From: DASWTL01 sp966250385
GTDB taxonomy: Bacteria; Bacteroidota; Bacteroidia; Sphingobacteriales; Sphingobacteriaceae
Length of the DNA stretch: 64,000 nucleotides
NCBI GenBank assembly: GCA_966250385.1
Contig: CBINHC010000003.1
Coordinates: 62,001-126,000, forward strand
Direction of reading: 5' to 3'
Under the pieces are notes generated by a model that saw nothing but the letters and a program-made list of their open reading frames with translations, was not told where the DNA came from and searched no databases. Within the stretch, counting starts at the first letter, position 1. Each line of letters opens with the position of its first letter. Positions 50,026 through 58,930 of this stretch are shown one piece after another. A program made the position numbers and the translations under genes.

Positions 50026-52236
50026 TTAGCCGGCTTTCCTTCCGTCCGTGTAATTGATGTCCAGCGACTCGAAGAATCTTTCCAGTGCGTTCTGTATCGG
50101 AGGCAGCAGGATACCTTTCTCGCTCACCATGGAGCTGTTCCTTGGCCGCGGCGCCTGGAATGGCAGCTGTTTTACCGGAACTGCCCGGATTAGGTCCGTG
50201 TTGAGCCCTGCCATCACCGCGATCTTTCGGGCAAAATCCGCCCAGCTGATCGTGCCATGGTTGGTAAGGTGGAGGATCCCGGACTCGTTGTCCAGCAGGA
50301 GGTCCAGGCATTCGTTGACCAGGTCAGGCACATAGGTAGGGGAGATGAAAACATCATCGGCCACTGTGATCTCCTGTTGTTCTCGGAGTTTTTTCAGGAC
50401 CTGGTACGCGAAGTTGTGCTGGTCCCAGGGACCGAAAAAGCTGCTTGTCCGAACGATCAGGGCGTTCGGGTCAATTTCCCGGATCTTCTTTTCGGCTTTC
50501 GCCTTACTCTTACCGTATATGTTGATCGGCGCTACAGGGTCGTTTTCAACATAAGGGCCGTTTTTCCGGCCGTCGAATACCAGGTCAGTTGAAAAGGTCA
50601 GCAGCCGCATACCCTGTTTTTTTGAGGCTTCAGCAAGCAGGGCCGGTCCCTTCAGGTTAGTCAGAAAACATTCTTCTGTGGAACAGTTCTCGGCATCGTC
50701 CACCCTGACAGATCCGGCCGTATTGATGATTGCCCATGGATTGATCTCCCGGATCACCCGGTCTACCTGATCCCGGTTTGTGATATCGAGTTCCGACCGG
50801 CTCACAGCTTGATAATGAATATGCCGCTCCTGGCAGATCCGGCTGAAGGCCGACCCGAGGGTTCCGGTCTTACCAATGATCAGTACCGGCTGGCATGCTG
50901 CTGTCTTTCGCCGGGGTATGGAAACGACCTTCGTTCTTGAAAAAGTTCGGCGGGTCGGTCGCTTCCACCACCCGTCGGCTTCCAGGACCGGGTGACTATA
51001 GTCGTGGTTCCCGCAAAGTTTCTGGATGAATTTTGCGAGCGCCGTCGGCCGGGGTGTTCCCGAACGGAGACTGTAGACGCCGGGCTCATAATCGCCGCAC
51101 GGCTTGGTGACCAGGCAGTTCCAGCCATAGAGCCCGAACAGGGCCCAGGCTGTGATCGCGCGGATGTCGACCCCGTCGGCCTTCAGCTTGTTGAGCGTCT
51201 TCCACATCTCGTTGAACCAGCGGAACTGCTCTTCGCGCGGACTGTGCAGGTGACACTCGGTAATGGCCAGGGGCAGCTGCAGACGCTCCCATGCTTCCCT
51301 CAGCAGCGTGTCCGGGCCGGTCTTGTTTTCGAGGTGCACCAGGACGGTTTCAATATCCGCATACCGGTGCCGGCCGTTCCCGCCATGATACTGTTCCGGG
51401 TATTTACTCAGATCTTCATCCAGGTAGCGCTCCGAGGTCAGGTAATAGTTAAACCCGCAGACATGCGGCGGACAGTTATGGTCCAGGAAGTAATATAGTT
51501 CCTGTTCGCTGATCCCCACGCTTCGCATGTGGTCCCACATCGGCTTGGCAGGCGTCAGCTTTCCGCACAGTAGTTCGTATGAGAGCCAGCGGCGCTCGTT
51601 TTCGAAGTCTGCCTGGTATTTCAGCAGCGGCGTACTCTGGCACTTTCCCAGGTCATCCGTCTGGAGCAGTTTGGCGTCCGGATTGATTTCCCGGATAGCT
51701 TTCATAGCCATGACCGTCGCCTTGCATTCGCTGAGCAGGATCTTGTAAAAGCTGTAGTCGTCTGCGTTATGCGGATACCAGTGTCCATACAACCCGCAGA
51801 ACCTTGCCGTGGTCAGCGGTTCATTCACCGGCGTATAATACTCGAGCCAGGGAAACTTTTCGGCGACTTTTCGGGCATAGGCCGCCAGCCCGGCTTCAAA
51901 GCTGCCGTCAAAAAAATTGACGTATTCTGGACCGCTCCCGTGGTGAACCAGGCCCGCGATCGGCGTTACATTGAATTCGCGCAGCCGTTTGAGGTTTTTT
52001 TCAGCAAAAGACCAGTCGATCTCCATGCTCTCTTTTGGCTGATGCCGTTCCCAGATGACAGGATATCGCAGCATTTTGATCCCCAGGGATGCGATCAGGT
52101 CAATATCGGATTCTCTTGTATAGTGGCCGGCATACTCCAGCTGATCAAAGTATTGATCGTTGACGCGGTTGATCGTGCATTCAATACCGCCCCATATTTC
52201 TATTGTACTATTTCTAACAGGCATATTTGTTCTCAT
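50026..52236 (-). CDS. GH1 glycosidase-like / RmlD-like sugar-nucleotide reductase fusion
   Basis: A 736-aa bifunctional protein. Residues about 10-400 form a glycoside hydrolase family 1-type barrel, with Y-T-P-V-N-E-P holding the acid/base Glu and A-I-T-E-C-H in the place of the nucleophile motif I-T-E-N-G (Glu kept). Residues about 440-730 form a dTDP-4-dehydrorhamnose-reductase-like SDR: I-I-G-K-T-G-T-L-G-S nucleotide motif, T-D-L-V-F-D-G, I-Y-G-K-S-K-A (Y-x-x-x-K), and V-R-T-S-S-F-F-G-P. No signal peptide. I believe this fusion recurs in a few phyla but know of no assigned pathway. Either of two Met (codon 1 or 5) may start it. Confidence 0.87.
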   Translation of the reverse strand: MRTNMPVRNSTIEIWGGIECTINRVNDQYFDQLEYAGHYTRESDIDLIASLGIKMLRYPVIWERHQPKESMEIDWSFAEKNLKRLREFNVTPIAGLVHHGSGPEYVNFFDGSFEAGLAAYARKVAEKFPWLEYYTPVNEPLTTARFCGLYGHWYPHNADDYSFYKILLSECKATVMAMKAIREINPDAKLLQTDDLGKCQSTPLLKYQADFENERRWLSYELLCGKLTPAKPMWDHMRSVGISEQELYYFLDHNCPPHVCGFNYYLTSERYLDEDLSKYPEQYHGGNGRHRYADIETVLVHLENKTGPDTLLREAWERLQLPLAITECHLHSPREEQFRWFNEMWKTLNKLKADGVDIRAITAWALFGLYGWNCLVTKPCGDYEPGVYSLRSGTPRPTALAKFIQKLCGNHDYSHPVLEADGWWKRPTRRTFSRTKVVSIPRRKTAACQPVLIIGKTGTLGSAFSRICQERHIHYQAVSRSELDITNRDQVDRVIREINPWAIINTAGSVRVDDAENCSTEECFLTNLKGPALLAEASKKQGMRLLTFSTDLVFDGRKNGPYVENDPVAPINIYGKSKAKAEKKIREIDPNALIVRTSSFFGPWDQHNFAYQVLKKLREQQEITVADDVFISPTYVPDLVNECLDLLLDNESGILHLTNHGTISWADFARKIAVMAGLNTDLIRAVPVKQLPFQAPRPRNSSMVSEKGILLPPIQNALERFFESLDINYTDGRKAG

Positions 52237-52692
52237 TTAGTCGCTAATTATTGCACCGGTTCCCGACGGCCCTGATCATGAAAGGGCAACATGCAATTCT
52301 TACAGTAGATTGTTGGGAAAATCAGTACGCACCGGGTGGGGAAAGTGACCGGACGGATCGAACGGGTTTGTTCTTATGTGTTCTTCGTCTTTTGTGTAGT
52401 TCCTTCCAGGAAATCGCTGCCCTTTCAGGAAAGGCTGTTTCTCTCGTCATTTCAAATCGTTTTTCGCACTAATGTTTTTCTAGTTAACAAAGGCTGCGCC
52501 ATGGTTATCAGGAGCCGCAAAAAAGCGCGATATCGGGTAGTTTTCTTGCGTTAATTACCCGAATTCGGATGGGTATTTGCCGCATTACAGGAGCCTCCGT
52601 CGGCCTGCCTTGCCGACCATCAGATAGAAACTGCGGTGTGAGATACAACGATCAGGTAAGCCGCGGTTTCCCAGATCGGCTTGAATTCCCGG
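52237..52692. other. Gene-free gap
   Basis: About 455 bases between the fusion gene and the small membrane-protein gene. Small open frames are present on the plus strand but none resembles a protein family. A weak inverted repeat (GGGTA and TACCC) near 52,536-52,560 is the only structure I see. Confidence 0.4.
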
Positions 52693-52878
52693 CTATGCAG
52701 ACATTTTGTTCTTATTGGCGCGTATGATAAGTCCTGTCAGGACCAGGAAGATGAATGCAGAGAGTGCGGAAGCAAAGAAACGCCAGTCATAAGTGCCCCA
52801 GAAGGTCAGTGTCTTCAATAGGGCAAATACGAAAAAGGCCAGGTTTAAGGTCAGGGCTATTGCTCGATTTTTCTTCAT
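52693..52878 (-). CDS. Small two-helix membrane protein
   Basis: A 61-aa protein starting at the ATG at 52878 (M-K-K-N-R-A-I-A-L-T-L). Two transmembrane helices (A-L-T-L-N-L-A-F-F-V-F-A-L-L and A-S-A-L-S-A-F-I-F-L-V-L) with a short loop W-G-T-Y-D-W-R and a basic tail R-A-N-K-N-K. The open frame extends to 52965. Two TAnnTTTG boxes on the minus strand at 52950-52957 and 52963-52970 lie inside that extension, so the later start is preferred. Function unknown. Confidence 0.6.
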   Translation of the reverse strand: MKKNRAIALTLNLAFFVFALLKTLTFWGTYDWRFFASALSAFIFLVLTGLIIRANKNKMSA

Positions 52879-53048
52879 TTCTTCTGTGTAAGCAATTTGC
52901 GTGCACGTTGAGTACATCGCACCGGAAGTTAGTTGAAAAAAACTCATTTCAAACATATCGCTCAAAGCTAGTGCGGCCCGCCGCTCGGGCGTTTCAGATA
53001 CCGCTTCCAGAAAGTGCTTTGAAATTTCTTACGCCAAACCAGTACCAA

Positions 53049-53126
53049 TTTTGTCGCAAAACCTTGAATCGCGACAAAAAAATGTCACAATACTAAATAT
53101 CGTGACGCTTTGTGTTATTTTTGTCG
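53049..53126. promoter_or_regulatory. Repeated TTTTGTCG operator-like motifs and promoter box of the Fic gene
   Basis: A nine-base inverted repeat TTTTGTCGC (53049-53057) / GCGACAAAA (53071-53079) with a 13-base spacer, a third TTTTGTCG at 53119-53126, and a smaller GTCAC/GTGAC pair (53084-53088, 53102-53106). The third copy overlaps the TAnnTTTG box TATTTTTG (53116-53123), 24 bases before the Fic ATG. The arrangement suggests repression by a dimeric regulator, possibly the winged-helix part of the Fic protein itself. Confidence 0.5.
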
Positions 53127-53146
53127 GGATATATTAATGGGTCATC

Positions 53147-54517
53147 ATGAGAAAGGACCGAAAAAAAATAGCATCATCGATACTGCAGATCATTGGCCGT
53201 TATGCGGACGGCGCCGGTGTTGAGGATATCCGGCGTGATCTGCAACCGGAGACGCACACGCGAAAACTGCAGCGTTATCTGAAAGAGCTGACTGATAGCG
53301 CAGTCATTACCCGGTCGGGCAGGGCGAGGGCTACAGCTTATCACTTGGCCGAACCGGAGTATGACCGGACCATGGAGGGCATATCCGGGATTACCGAAAG
53401 TATAGTTCCGCTTTCTGCAGGTGGCCGGGAGGTTCGGGCCATGGTTAGCATGCCCCTGCAAAAAAGGCAACCGGTAGGATACCAGCGCGAATTCCTGGAG
53501 AGCTACAGGCCCAACCTCGACTCTTACCTTTCCGCCGAAGATACAATGAAACTTTCAGCCGTCGGAAAAGCAACAGGGGACCCGGTCGCCGGAACTTATG
53601 CTAGACAGATCCTGAACCGTCTCCTGATTGACCTTTCGTGGAACTCAAGCCGATTGGAAGGTAACACCTACAGTCTGCTGGACACTGAGAAGCTGATTGG
53701 ACAAGGTGAGCCGGATGATACGAAGCCTGCGAAGGATGCTCAGATGATTCTAAATCATAAAGACGCCATCGAGTTTATGGTAGAGACAGCGACAGAGATC
53801 AGGTTGAACAGTTACACTGTACGAAATCTGCATGCGATGCTCGCAAACAATCTGTTAAGCGACCCTCAAGCCCTCGGACGACTTCGTGCCATTCCCGTTG
53901 GAATAACCGGATCGGTATTTACACCTCTGGCGATTCCGCAACTGATCAGCGAGTTGTTTGAGCTGATTCTAGCCAAAGCGTCCGAGATAAATGACCCGTT
54001 CGAACAATCGTTCTTTATGATGGTGCATTTACCCTATTTGCAACCGTTTGATGATGTAAATAAACGCGTGTCCCGTCTGTCGGCGAATATTCCCTTCATC
54101 AAAAGCAACTTTTCACCTTTGTCGTTCACTGACGTGCCGGAGGATCTATACACACAGGCCATGCTGGGTGTTTATGAGCTTAACGATATAGCTCTTCTTA
54201 AGGACGTATTTAAGTGGGGCTATGAGCGGTCTGCAGCAAGATACGGCGTAGTTCGTCAGTCCCTGGGGGAACCGGACCGATTGCGCTTAAAATATCGGAA
54301 CCAGATCCGGGAAACGATCCATACCATAATCGTAGGAATGATGAATTCGAGAATGGCAGATGCGTATATAAGGGCCCTGGCAGCTGACCTTCCCGCAGAA
54401 GACCAGGCTTCTTTTATTGAATCTACGGAAACGGAATTGCTGGCTCTGCACGATGGAAACTTCGCACGGTACCGGGTAAGCCTGCAGGAATTTGGTCGGT
54501 GGAGAGCCGGCCGGTAG
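53147..54517 (+). CDS. Fic-domain protein with N-terminal winged helix; catalytic His replaced by Gln
   Basis: A 456-aa protein. Residues 1-75 form a winged-helix-like DNA-binding region (I-L-Q-I-I-G-R-Y-A-D-G-A-G-V-E-D-I). The middle holds the inhibitory-helix motif S-S-R-L-E-G-N (S-x-x-x-E-G) before the Fic core. The Fic core motif, near residues 295-310, reads L-Q-P-F-D-D-V-N-K-R-V-S-R. In active Fic AMP-transferases the motif is H-P-F-x-x-G-N-x-R; here the His is Gln (codon CAA) and the Gly is Val. I recall Y-L-Q-P-F-x-D-V-N-K-R in a whole Fic subfamily, so it is probably a subfamily trait. AMPylation is unlikely; a sensing or regulatory role is an inference. Cytoplasmic. Confidence 0.85.
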   Translation: MRKDRKKIASSILQIIGRYADGAGVEDIRRDLQPETHTRKLQRYLKELTDSAVITRSGRARATAYHLAEPEYDRTMEGISGITESIVPLSAGGREVRAMVSMPLQKRQPVGYQREFLESYRPNLDSYLSAEDTMKLSAVGKATGDPVAGTYARQILNRLLIDLSWNSSRLEGNTYSLLDTEKLIGQGEPDDTKPAKDAQMILNHKDAIEFMVETATEIRLNSYTVRNLHAMLANNLLSDPQALGRLRAIPVGITGSVFTPLAIPQLISELFELILAKASEINDPFEQSFFMMVHLPYLQPFDDVNKRVSRLSANIPFIKSNFSPLSFTDVPEDLYTQAMLGVYELNDIALLKDVFKWGYERSAARYGVVRQSLGEPDRLRLKYRNQIRETIHTIIVGMMNSRMADAYIRALAADLPAEDQASFIESTETELLALHDGNFARYRVSLQEFGRWRAGR

Positions 54518-54903
54518 CAGAACCACGCCATGCCGCGTGACACAAAATGAAAACAGCCGCGACATGGTTTGAATATCTGAATGAAACGGCGACCAGGGGG
54601 GTAGGATTCTCCACGGGTGCCGGACGAGCTGCCAGTCTCGCAGGTAAACCTTGCTTCCAAAAGCCGCCAGGATGCCGTGCTGTATCAATGCCGGACACCT
54701 TTTTGTTCATTTTCGCACACAAAAATCAAATTGGAATCATTACGTGCTGGTTTACAGTATTTTCTGAAGTGGCACAATTTTGAGTGCCAGGGCAGTAAGA
54801 TACCTCTGAAGGACCTTCCGGATCGGTCGGGCTGGAATTGCCCCGGTTTGGATGAACATCCCCAAAGGTGTGACCTATTTCGATTTTAACGTCAGCCATA
54901 CCT
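54518..54903. other. Gap before the permease gene
   Basis: About 385 bases without a supported gene. A 34-codon open frame ending at 54921 (A-P-V-W-M-N-I-P-K-G-V-T-Y-F-D-F) has some coding look and overlaps the permease start. It may be a remnant, but I cannot match it to a family. Confidence 0.35.
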
Positions 54904-57276
54904 ATGTTCAGGAATTTTTTTAAGACCGCCATCCGAAACCTCTCGAGGAATAAGTTCTTCACCATTTTGAACGTCATCGGGCTTGCCCTGGGGATGTCTC
55001 TGAGTTTATTGTTCATCGCATTGCTGGCTTTTCTGTCGAGGTTCGACGATTTTCATCCGGACAAGGACCGTATCTACAGGGTGACCACCCAGGTGTATGA
55101 CAAGCAGGAAAATCCCCGGATGGCCTCTGCGCCGGCCTTGCTTGCCCAGAACCTCCGGGAGTTTACGGGCGTTGAAAAGGTGGTCCGGATTCACCGGTCA
55201 CTGTATGGGCAGGCCGTTTACGGTGAAAAGAAAATTCAGTTGTCCGGCTACTTTGCCGATCCCGGCTTTTTTGAAGTGTTCAGTTATCCCCTGGTCAAAG
55301 GCAGCCCGGCTACAGCGATCAGCAACCCGAACAGTATCGTTCTTTCGCAGACGGAGGCCGTGAAGATCTTCGGCGACAAGGATCCTATGGGTGAGATGCT
55401 CGAGATCGAGGGGTTCGGAAGCTTCCTGGTAACAGGGGTTTGTAAGGACCTGCCGAAAAACACGCACATGGAATTCGGGGCTATCGCATCCTGTTCCACC
55501 TTGCTTCCGCAAGAGAAGGCTGTTTTTCTCAACAATAAGATAGGCTGGGAGTCTTTCCGCGGATCCTTCGTATATACCCGTCTTTCAAAAGATGCTGACC
55601 CGGACAACATAGAACGCCTGCTTAACGGTCTTGCAGAAAAATCCTATGCCGGACGGTCGGTGAAAGCGGCTTTTAAGCTCCAGGGATTAACAGACATTGT
55701 ACCCGGCCCGGAGCTGAGCGACAATCTCGGCCCTAACTGGAGTTACCTGCTGCTGCTGATTACCGGATCCATCACCCTCGTTGTCCTGATACCGGCATGC
55801 ACCAACTATGTCAATCTGGCGATTTCGCAGTCGCTGGAGCGGATGAAGGAGATCGGCGTGCGGAAGGTAATGGGCGGCCGGAAAAAGCAGATCATCATGC
55901 AGTTTATCATTGAATCGACCACGATTGTACTGCTGGCCCTGATGCTTTCCTATGCGATCTACGAGGTGATCCGAAAAGACTTCATCAGCCAGATGGTGGA
56001 AACTTCCCCTGTGGACCTGTCCGCTACCTGGGAAACCTTCCTTGGATTTTTGTTATTCGCCATCCTTGTCGGAGTGGTTGCCGGTATTGTTCCCGGTATC
56101 TACTTTTCCAAAATTACTGCTATTGTAGCGCTGAAGGGTAAAGAGCTGAAGACGAGCCGGAGATCCTATTTCCGAAAGGCGGTATTGGTGATCCAGTTTA
56201 TTATTTCGCTTGGTTTTATCATGGCGGTGGTCATCATGATGCGGCAGTACCAGTATTCAGTGAACTATGATCTGGGATTTGAGCAGGAACGGGTCATGGA
56301 TGTTCAGCTTCAGAATGTTGCCCCGGAGATCTTCAAAACCGAATTTCAGAAACTGCCGGCCGTCCGGCGCATTTCCATGTCATCTCATCTGCTGGGGATC
56401 GGGAGTGCGGACGAGCAGTTCATCAAGGTAAATCAGTTCGATTCGCTGGCTGCAGGCTCCATGTCGGTCGATGAGGCGTTTATCACGAACATGAAACTTT
56501 CGTTACTTGCCGGACGGGATTTCAGTGCCAATAAGACCCTGAACAACGGGCTGATCCTGGTCAACGAGGAGTTCGTGAAAAGCCTGAAACTAGGGGATCC
56601 TTCGGCCGCAGTGCATAAACTCGTTACACTCACGGATGGCCGCGTGTACCGTATAGGGGGAGTGCTTAAAGACTTCCATTACTCCGACCTGAAAGATGCC
56701 ATCGCCCCTTTCTTTGTAGAATATGATCCCGCCAGGTTCACGTATGCCAATATGAAGCTGCAGCAGCAGGATGCGCTGGCAAGTCTTTCCGATATGGAAA
56801 AGCTGTGGAAGAAGATCGGCGGCGAAAGTAAGTTCACCGCCCAGTTATTCTCGGAAGAGATCAGGGAAGCTTACAGCTTTTATGTAACGATCATGAAGCT
56901 GTGGGGATTCCTCGGGATCCTGGCCATTACGGTCGCGTGCCTGGGACTGCTTGGAACCGTATCATTCAATGCGAAAAAGCGGGTCAAGGAAATCGGGATC
57001 CGGAAGGTATTGGGTGCAAGTGTCAAAAGCCTTGTTCTTCTGTTATCCCGGGAATTCATCATGCTGATGGTTATTGCCGCCGTGATCACTATTCCCGCGG
57101 ACTATTTCCTGTTCTCTCATTTGCTGGCCAATACGCAGTATTACAGTATAGAGATCGGATTCATGGAAATATTCGTCAGTGTGCTGATCATGGCGGTCCT
57201 TGGATTCGGAACCATACTGTCCCAGACGCTTAAAGCAGCAACGGCCAATCCGGCAGACAACCTAAGGACCGAATAG
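54904..57276 (+). CDS. MacB/FtsX-type ABC transporter permease
   Basis: A 790-aa permease of the Bacteroidota double-FtsX type: an N-terminal membrane helix (F-T-I-L-N-V-I-G-L-A-L-G-M-S) and a MacB periplasmic core domain (about residues 50-260). Three helices follow, with the E-I-G-V-R-K-V-M-G-G coupling motif, then a second periplasmic domain and a last helix set with E-I-G-I-R-K-V-L-G-A. These coupling motifs bind the ATPase partner, which is not encoded nearby. Stand-alone copies are usual in this phylum. Such transporters use ATP-driven mechanical motion to export peptides or lipids, or to signal. The initiation start R-N-F-F-K-T-A-I-R-N-L is canonical. Confidence 0.92.
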   Translation: MFRNFFKTAIRNLSRNKFFTILNVIGLALGMSLSLLFIALLAFLSRFDDFHPDKDRIYRVTTQVYDKQENPRMASAPALLAQNLREFTGVEKVVRIHRSLYGQAVYGEKKIQLSGYFADPGFFEVFSYPLVKGSPATAISNPNSIVLSQTEAVKIFGDKDPMGEMLEIEGFGSFLVTGVCKDLPKNTHMEFGAIASCSTLLPQEKAVFLNNKIGWESFRGSFVYTRLSKDADPDNIERLLNGLAEKSYAGRSVKAAFKLQGLTDIVPGPELSDNLGPNWSYLLLLITGSITLVVLIPACTNYVNLAISQSLERMKEIGVRKVMGGRKKQIIMQFIIESTTIVLLALMLSYAIYEVIRKDFISQMVETSPVDLSATWETFLGFLLFAILVGVVAGIVPGIYFSKITAIVALKGKELKTSRRSYFRKAVLVIQFIISLGFIMAVVIMMRQYQYSVNYDLGFEQERVMDVQLQNVAPEIFKTEFQKLPAVRRISMSSHLLGIGSADEQFIKVNQFDSLAAGSMSVDEAFITNMKLSLLAGRDFSANKTLNNGLILVNEEFVKSLKLGDPSAAVHKLVTLTDGRVYRIGGVLKDFHYSDLKDAIAPFFVEYDPARFTYANMKLQQQDALASLSDMEKLWKKIGGESKFTAQLFSEEIREAYSFYVTIMKLWGFLGILAITVACLGLLGTVSFNAKKRVKEIGIRKVLGASVKSLVLLLSREFIMLMVIAAVITIPADYFLFSHLLANTQYYSIEIGFMEIFVSVLIMAVLGFGTILSQTLKAATANPADNLRTE

Positions 57277-57317
57277 AGGTGCGGGTTTGCCGGATGTGCT
57301 GATAGACTGAGCATCTG

Positions 57318-57358
57318 CCGGGAATGCGGATCGGTTTGCACCGATCCCATTCATCCGG
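57318..57358. terminator. Long imperfect hairpin between convergent genes
   Basis: Nested arms CCGG, GAATG and GGATCGGT pair with ACCGATCC, CATTC and CCGG, with a one-base bulge and a two-base bulge, around a TTGC loop. It lies 42 bases past the permease stop and 11 bases past the peptidase stop on the other strand, so it can serve both. Confidence 0.65.
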
Positions 57359-57368
57359 CCCGGATCCG

Positions 57369-58883
57369 TCAAATCCGGAGGTTCAACAGCTGACGGAAGA
57401 TCTTTATTCCCCTGATAAAGAAATCTACGCGCAGATTCTCATCGTGGGTATGCTGATTGCAGTCGGAATTACTCACCGGCAGGGTAATTAACGGCAAACC
57501 CAGCTCCCGGAAGACAGCAAAGTTCAGACTTCCGCCTTCTGTGGGTTCAGCTACCCAGCCCTCATCAGTACTTCCCTTTACAACCGACAATACTCTGGCG
57601 GGCAGGGCGGCGTGCATATCCGTTTTTGTAGCCCGAAAACTTCCTTTGCGTTTTAACTGGAGCACCGGACCGTGCGTTCTGAGCTCTTCGGGCGTCGGGG
57701 CGGTATCTGTGACATGGAAGCCTTTGTCCTTCACATAGTTCATGAAGGCCTCATAGATATCATCCGGGTCCATTCCATCGACCAGGCGGATGTCCACGGC
57801 GGCTTCTGCCCGCGCCGGGATAATATTACTTGCCTTTTCGCCGACGTACCCGCTATGGAATCCGCGGACGTTGAACGTCGGCTGGTTGATCAGCTCCTGG
57901 AGCGTTCCCGCAGTTTCCTGCCGCCGGATGCCGAACTGATCCATGATCTCCTGTTCAATTCGCGGGACTGACCGCAGGGCCAGCTTTTCCGCTTCTGTAA
58001 GCGGACTGATCCCGCTGTAGAATTCAGGTATCCGTACCCGGCCGGTCTCGTCCTTGATGTCTGTAAGAAGTTTCGCAAGCATCAAAGCTGCATTCGGAGC
58101 AAAGTTTCCGAAGTGTCCGCTGTGCATGTCGGTGGTTGCGGTATGCAGGATCAGATCAACCATCAGGATGCCCCGCACGCCAAACGCGATGGTTGGAAGG
58201 CCTGATTGATGGGTTTCCCCTGAAGCTGAAATGACCAGGTCGGCGGCGAGCTGCTCCCAGTGTTCCAGTACCGTCCTCCGCAGGTGCGGAGACTCGAGCT
58301 CTTCTTCACCGTCCAGAAGGAGCTTGATGTTCACTCCCGGTCTTATTCCATCGGCACGCAGACCGCCCAATGCGGCGAGCAGCGAAATAACGGCATTCTT
58401 GGAATCTGCGACGGACCGCCCGTACAGCCTGTATGAATCCGGATGGGCAAGCGCGTCTCCGACGCTTCCTGTGTTCCCGCGGGCGTCTTTAAATACCGGC
58501 GAATAGGCGGGCGTCTTCCATTGGCTCTGATCAACCGGTACCCCGTCAAAGTGAGAGTAAAACAGGAAGGTCGGCGCCTCCGGGGCAGAAAGAAGTTCGG
58601 CAAAGACATACGGCTTTCCCGAAGGGGTGTCCCACACCTCAACCCGGAATCCTTCCCGCTTCAGTAATTTATCCAGATAGGCGACATTGTTAAGGATGTC
58701 TCCGGCCTCAAAAACGTTGTTTCTGACAGCGCCGAAGATGCATAGCTCATTCAACCACTTACTCAGGTGGTTGTGAGAAACAGTAGGTTCACTAGTTTTC
58801 TGCATGCTTTGTTTTGGTATCGTCTGCCTGGCTGCCGTGAGAGAAACGACAGCGGAGAAGATCCATACCGCGAATGGTTTCAT
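57369..58883 (-). CDS. M20 family metallo-dipeptidase/carboxypeptidase, probably exported
   Basis: A 504-aa M20 family peptidase. An N-terminal hydrophobic stretch (F-A-V-W-I-F-S-A-V-V-S-L) looks like a signal peptide. The dinuclear zinc ligands are visible: Y-S-H-F-D-G-V-P (His and adjacent Asp), R-S-V-A-D-S-K-N (bridging Asp), D-G-E-E-E-L-E-S (Glu-Glu), and the distal H-T-H-D-E-N-L-R. The dimerisation domain holds T-T-D-M-H-S-G-H-F-G. A TAnnTTTG box at 58888-58895 lies only four bases before the ATG, so this mRNA may be leaderless; the alternative is a later Met at codon 27, which would remove the signal peptide. Confidence 0.92.
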   Translation of the reverse strand: MKPFAVWIFSAVVSLTAARQTIPKQSMQKTSEPTVSHNHLSKWLNELCIFGAVRNNVFEAGDILNNVAYLDKLLKREGFRVEVWDTPSGKPYVFAELLSAPEAPTFLFYSHFDGVPVDQSQWKTPAYSPVFKDARGNTGSVGDALAHPDSYRLYGRSVADSKNAVISLLAALGGLRADGIRPGVNIKLLLDGEEELESPHLRRTVLEHWEQLAADLVISASGETHQSGLPTIAFGVRGILMVDLILHTATTDMHSGHFGNFAPNAALMLAKLLTDIKDETGRVRIPEFYSGISPLTEAEKLALRSVPRIEQEIMDQFGIRRQETAGTLQELINQPTFNVRGFHSGYVGEKASNIIPARAEAAVDIRLVDGMDPDDIYEAFMNYVKDKGFHVTDTAPTPEELRTHGPVLQLKRKGSFRATKTDMHAALPARVLSVVKGSTDEGWVAEPTEGGSLNFAVFRELGLPLITLPVSNSDCNQHTHDENLRVDFFIRGIKIFRQLLNLRI

Positions 58884-58887
58884 GCAG

Positions 58888-58895
58888 CAAACTTA
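58888..58895 (-). promoter_or_regulatory. -7 promoter box of the M20 peptidase gene
   Basis: TAAGTTTG on the minus strand, matching TAnnTTTG, ending four bases upstream of the start codon. Predicted transcription start coincides with the ATG. Confidence 0.45.
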
Positions 58896-58930
58896 CCCGG
58901 ATAACCAGGCCGGGAGTTGTCCATTCTTGC

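Noticed and set aside
54817..54921. A 34-codon frame ending inside the permease start (I-P-K-G-V-T-Y-F-D-F)
   Set aside because: It looks mildly coding but lacks a good start and cannot be matched to a family; it may be a remnant.
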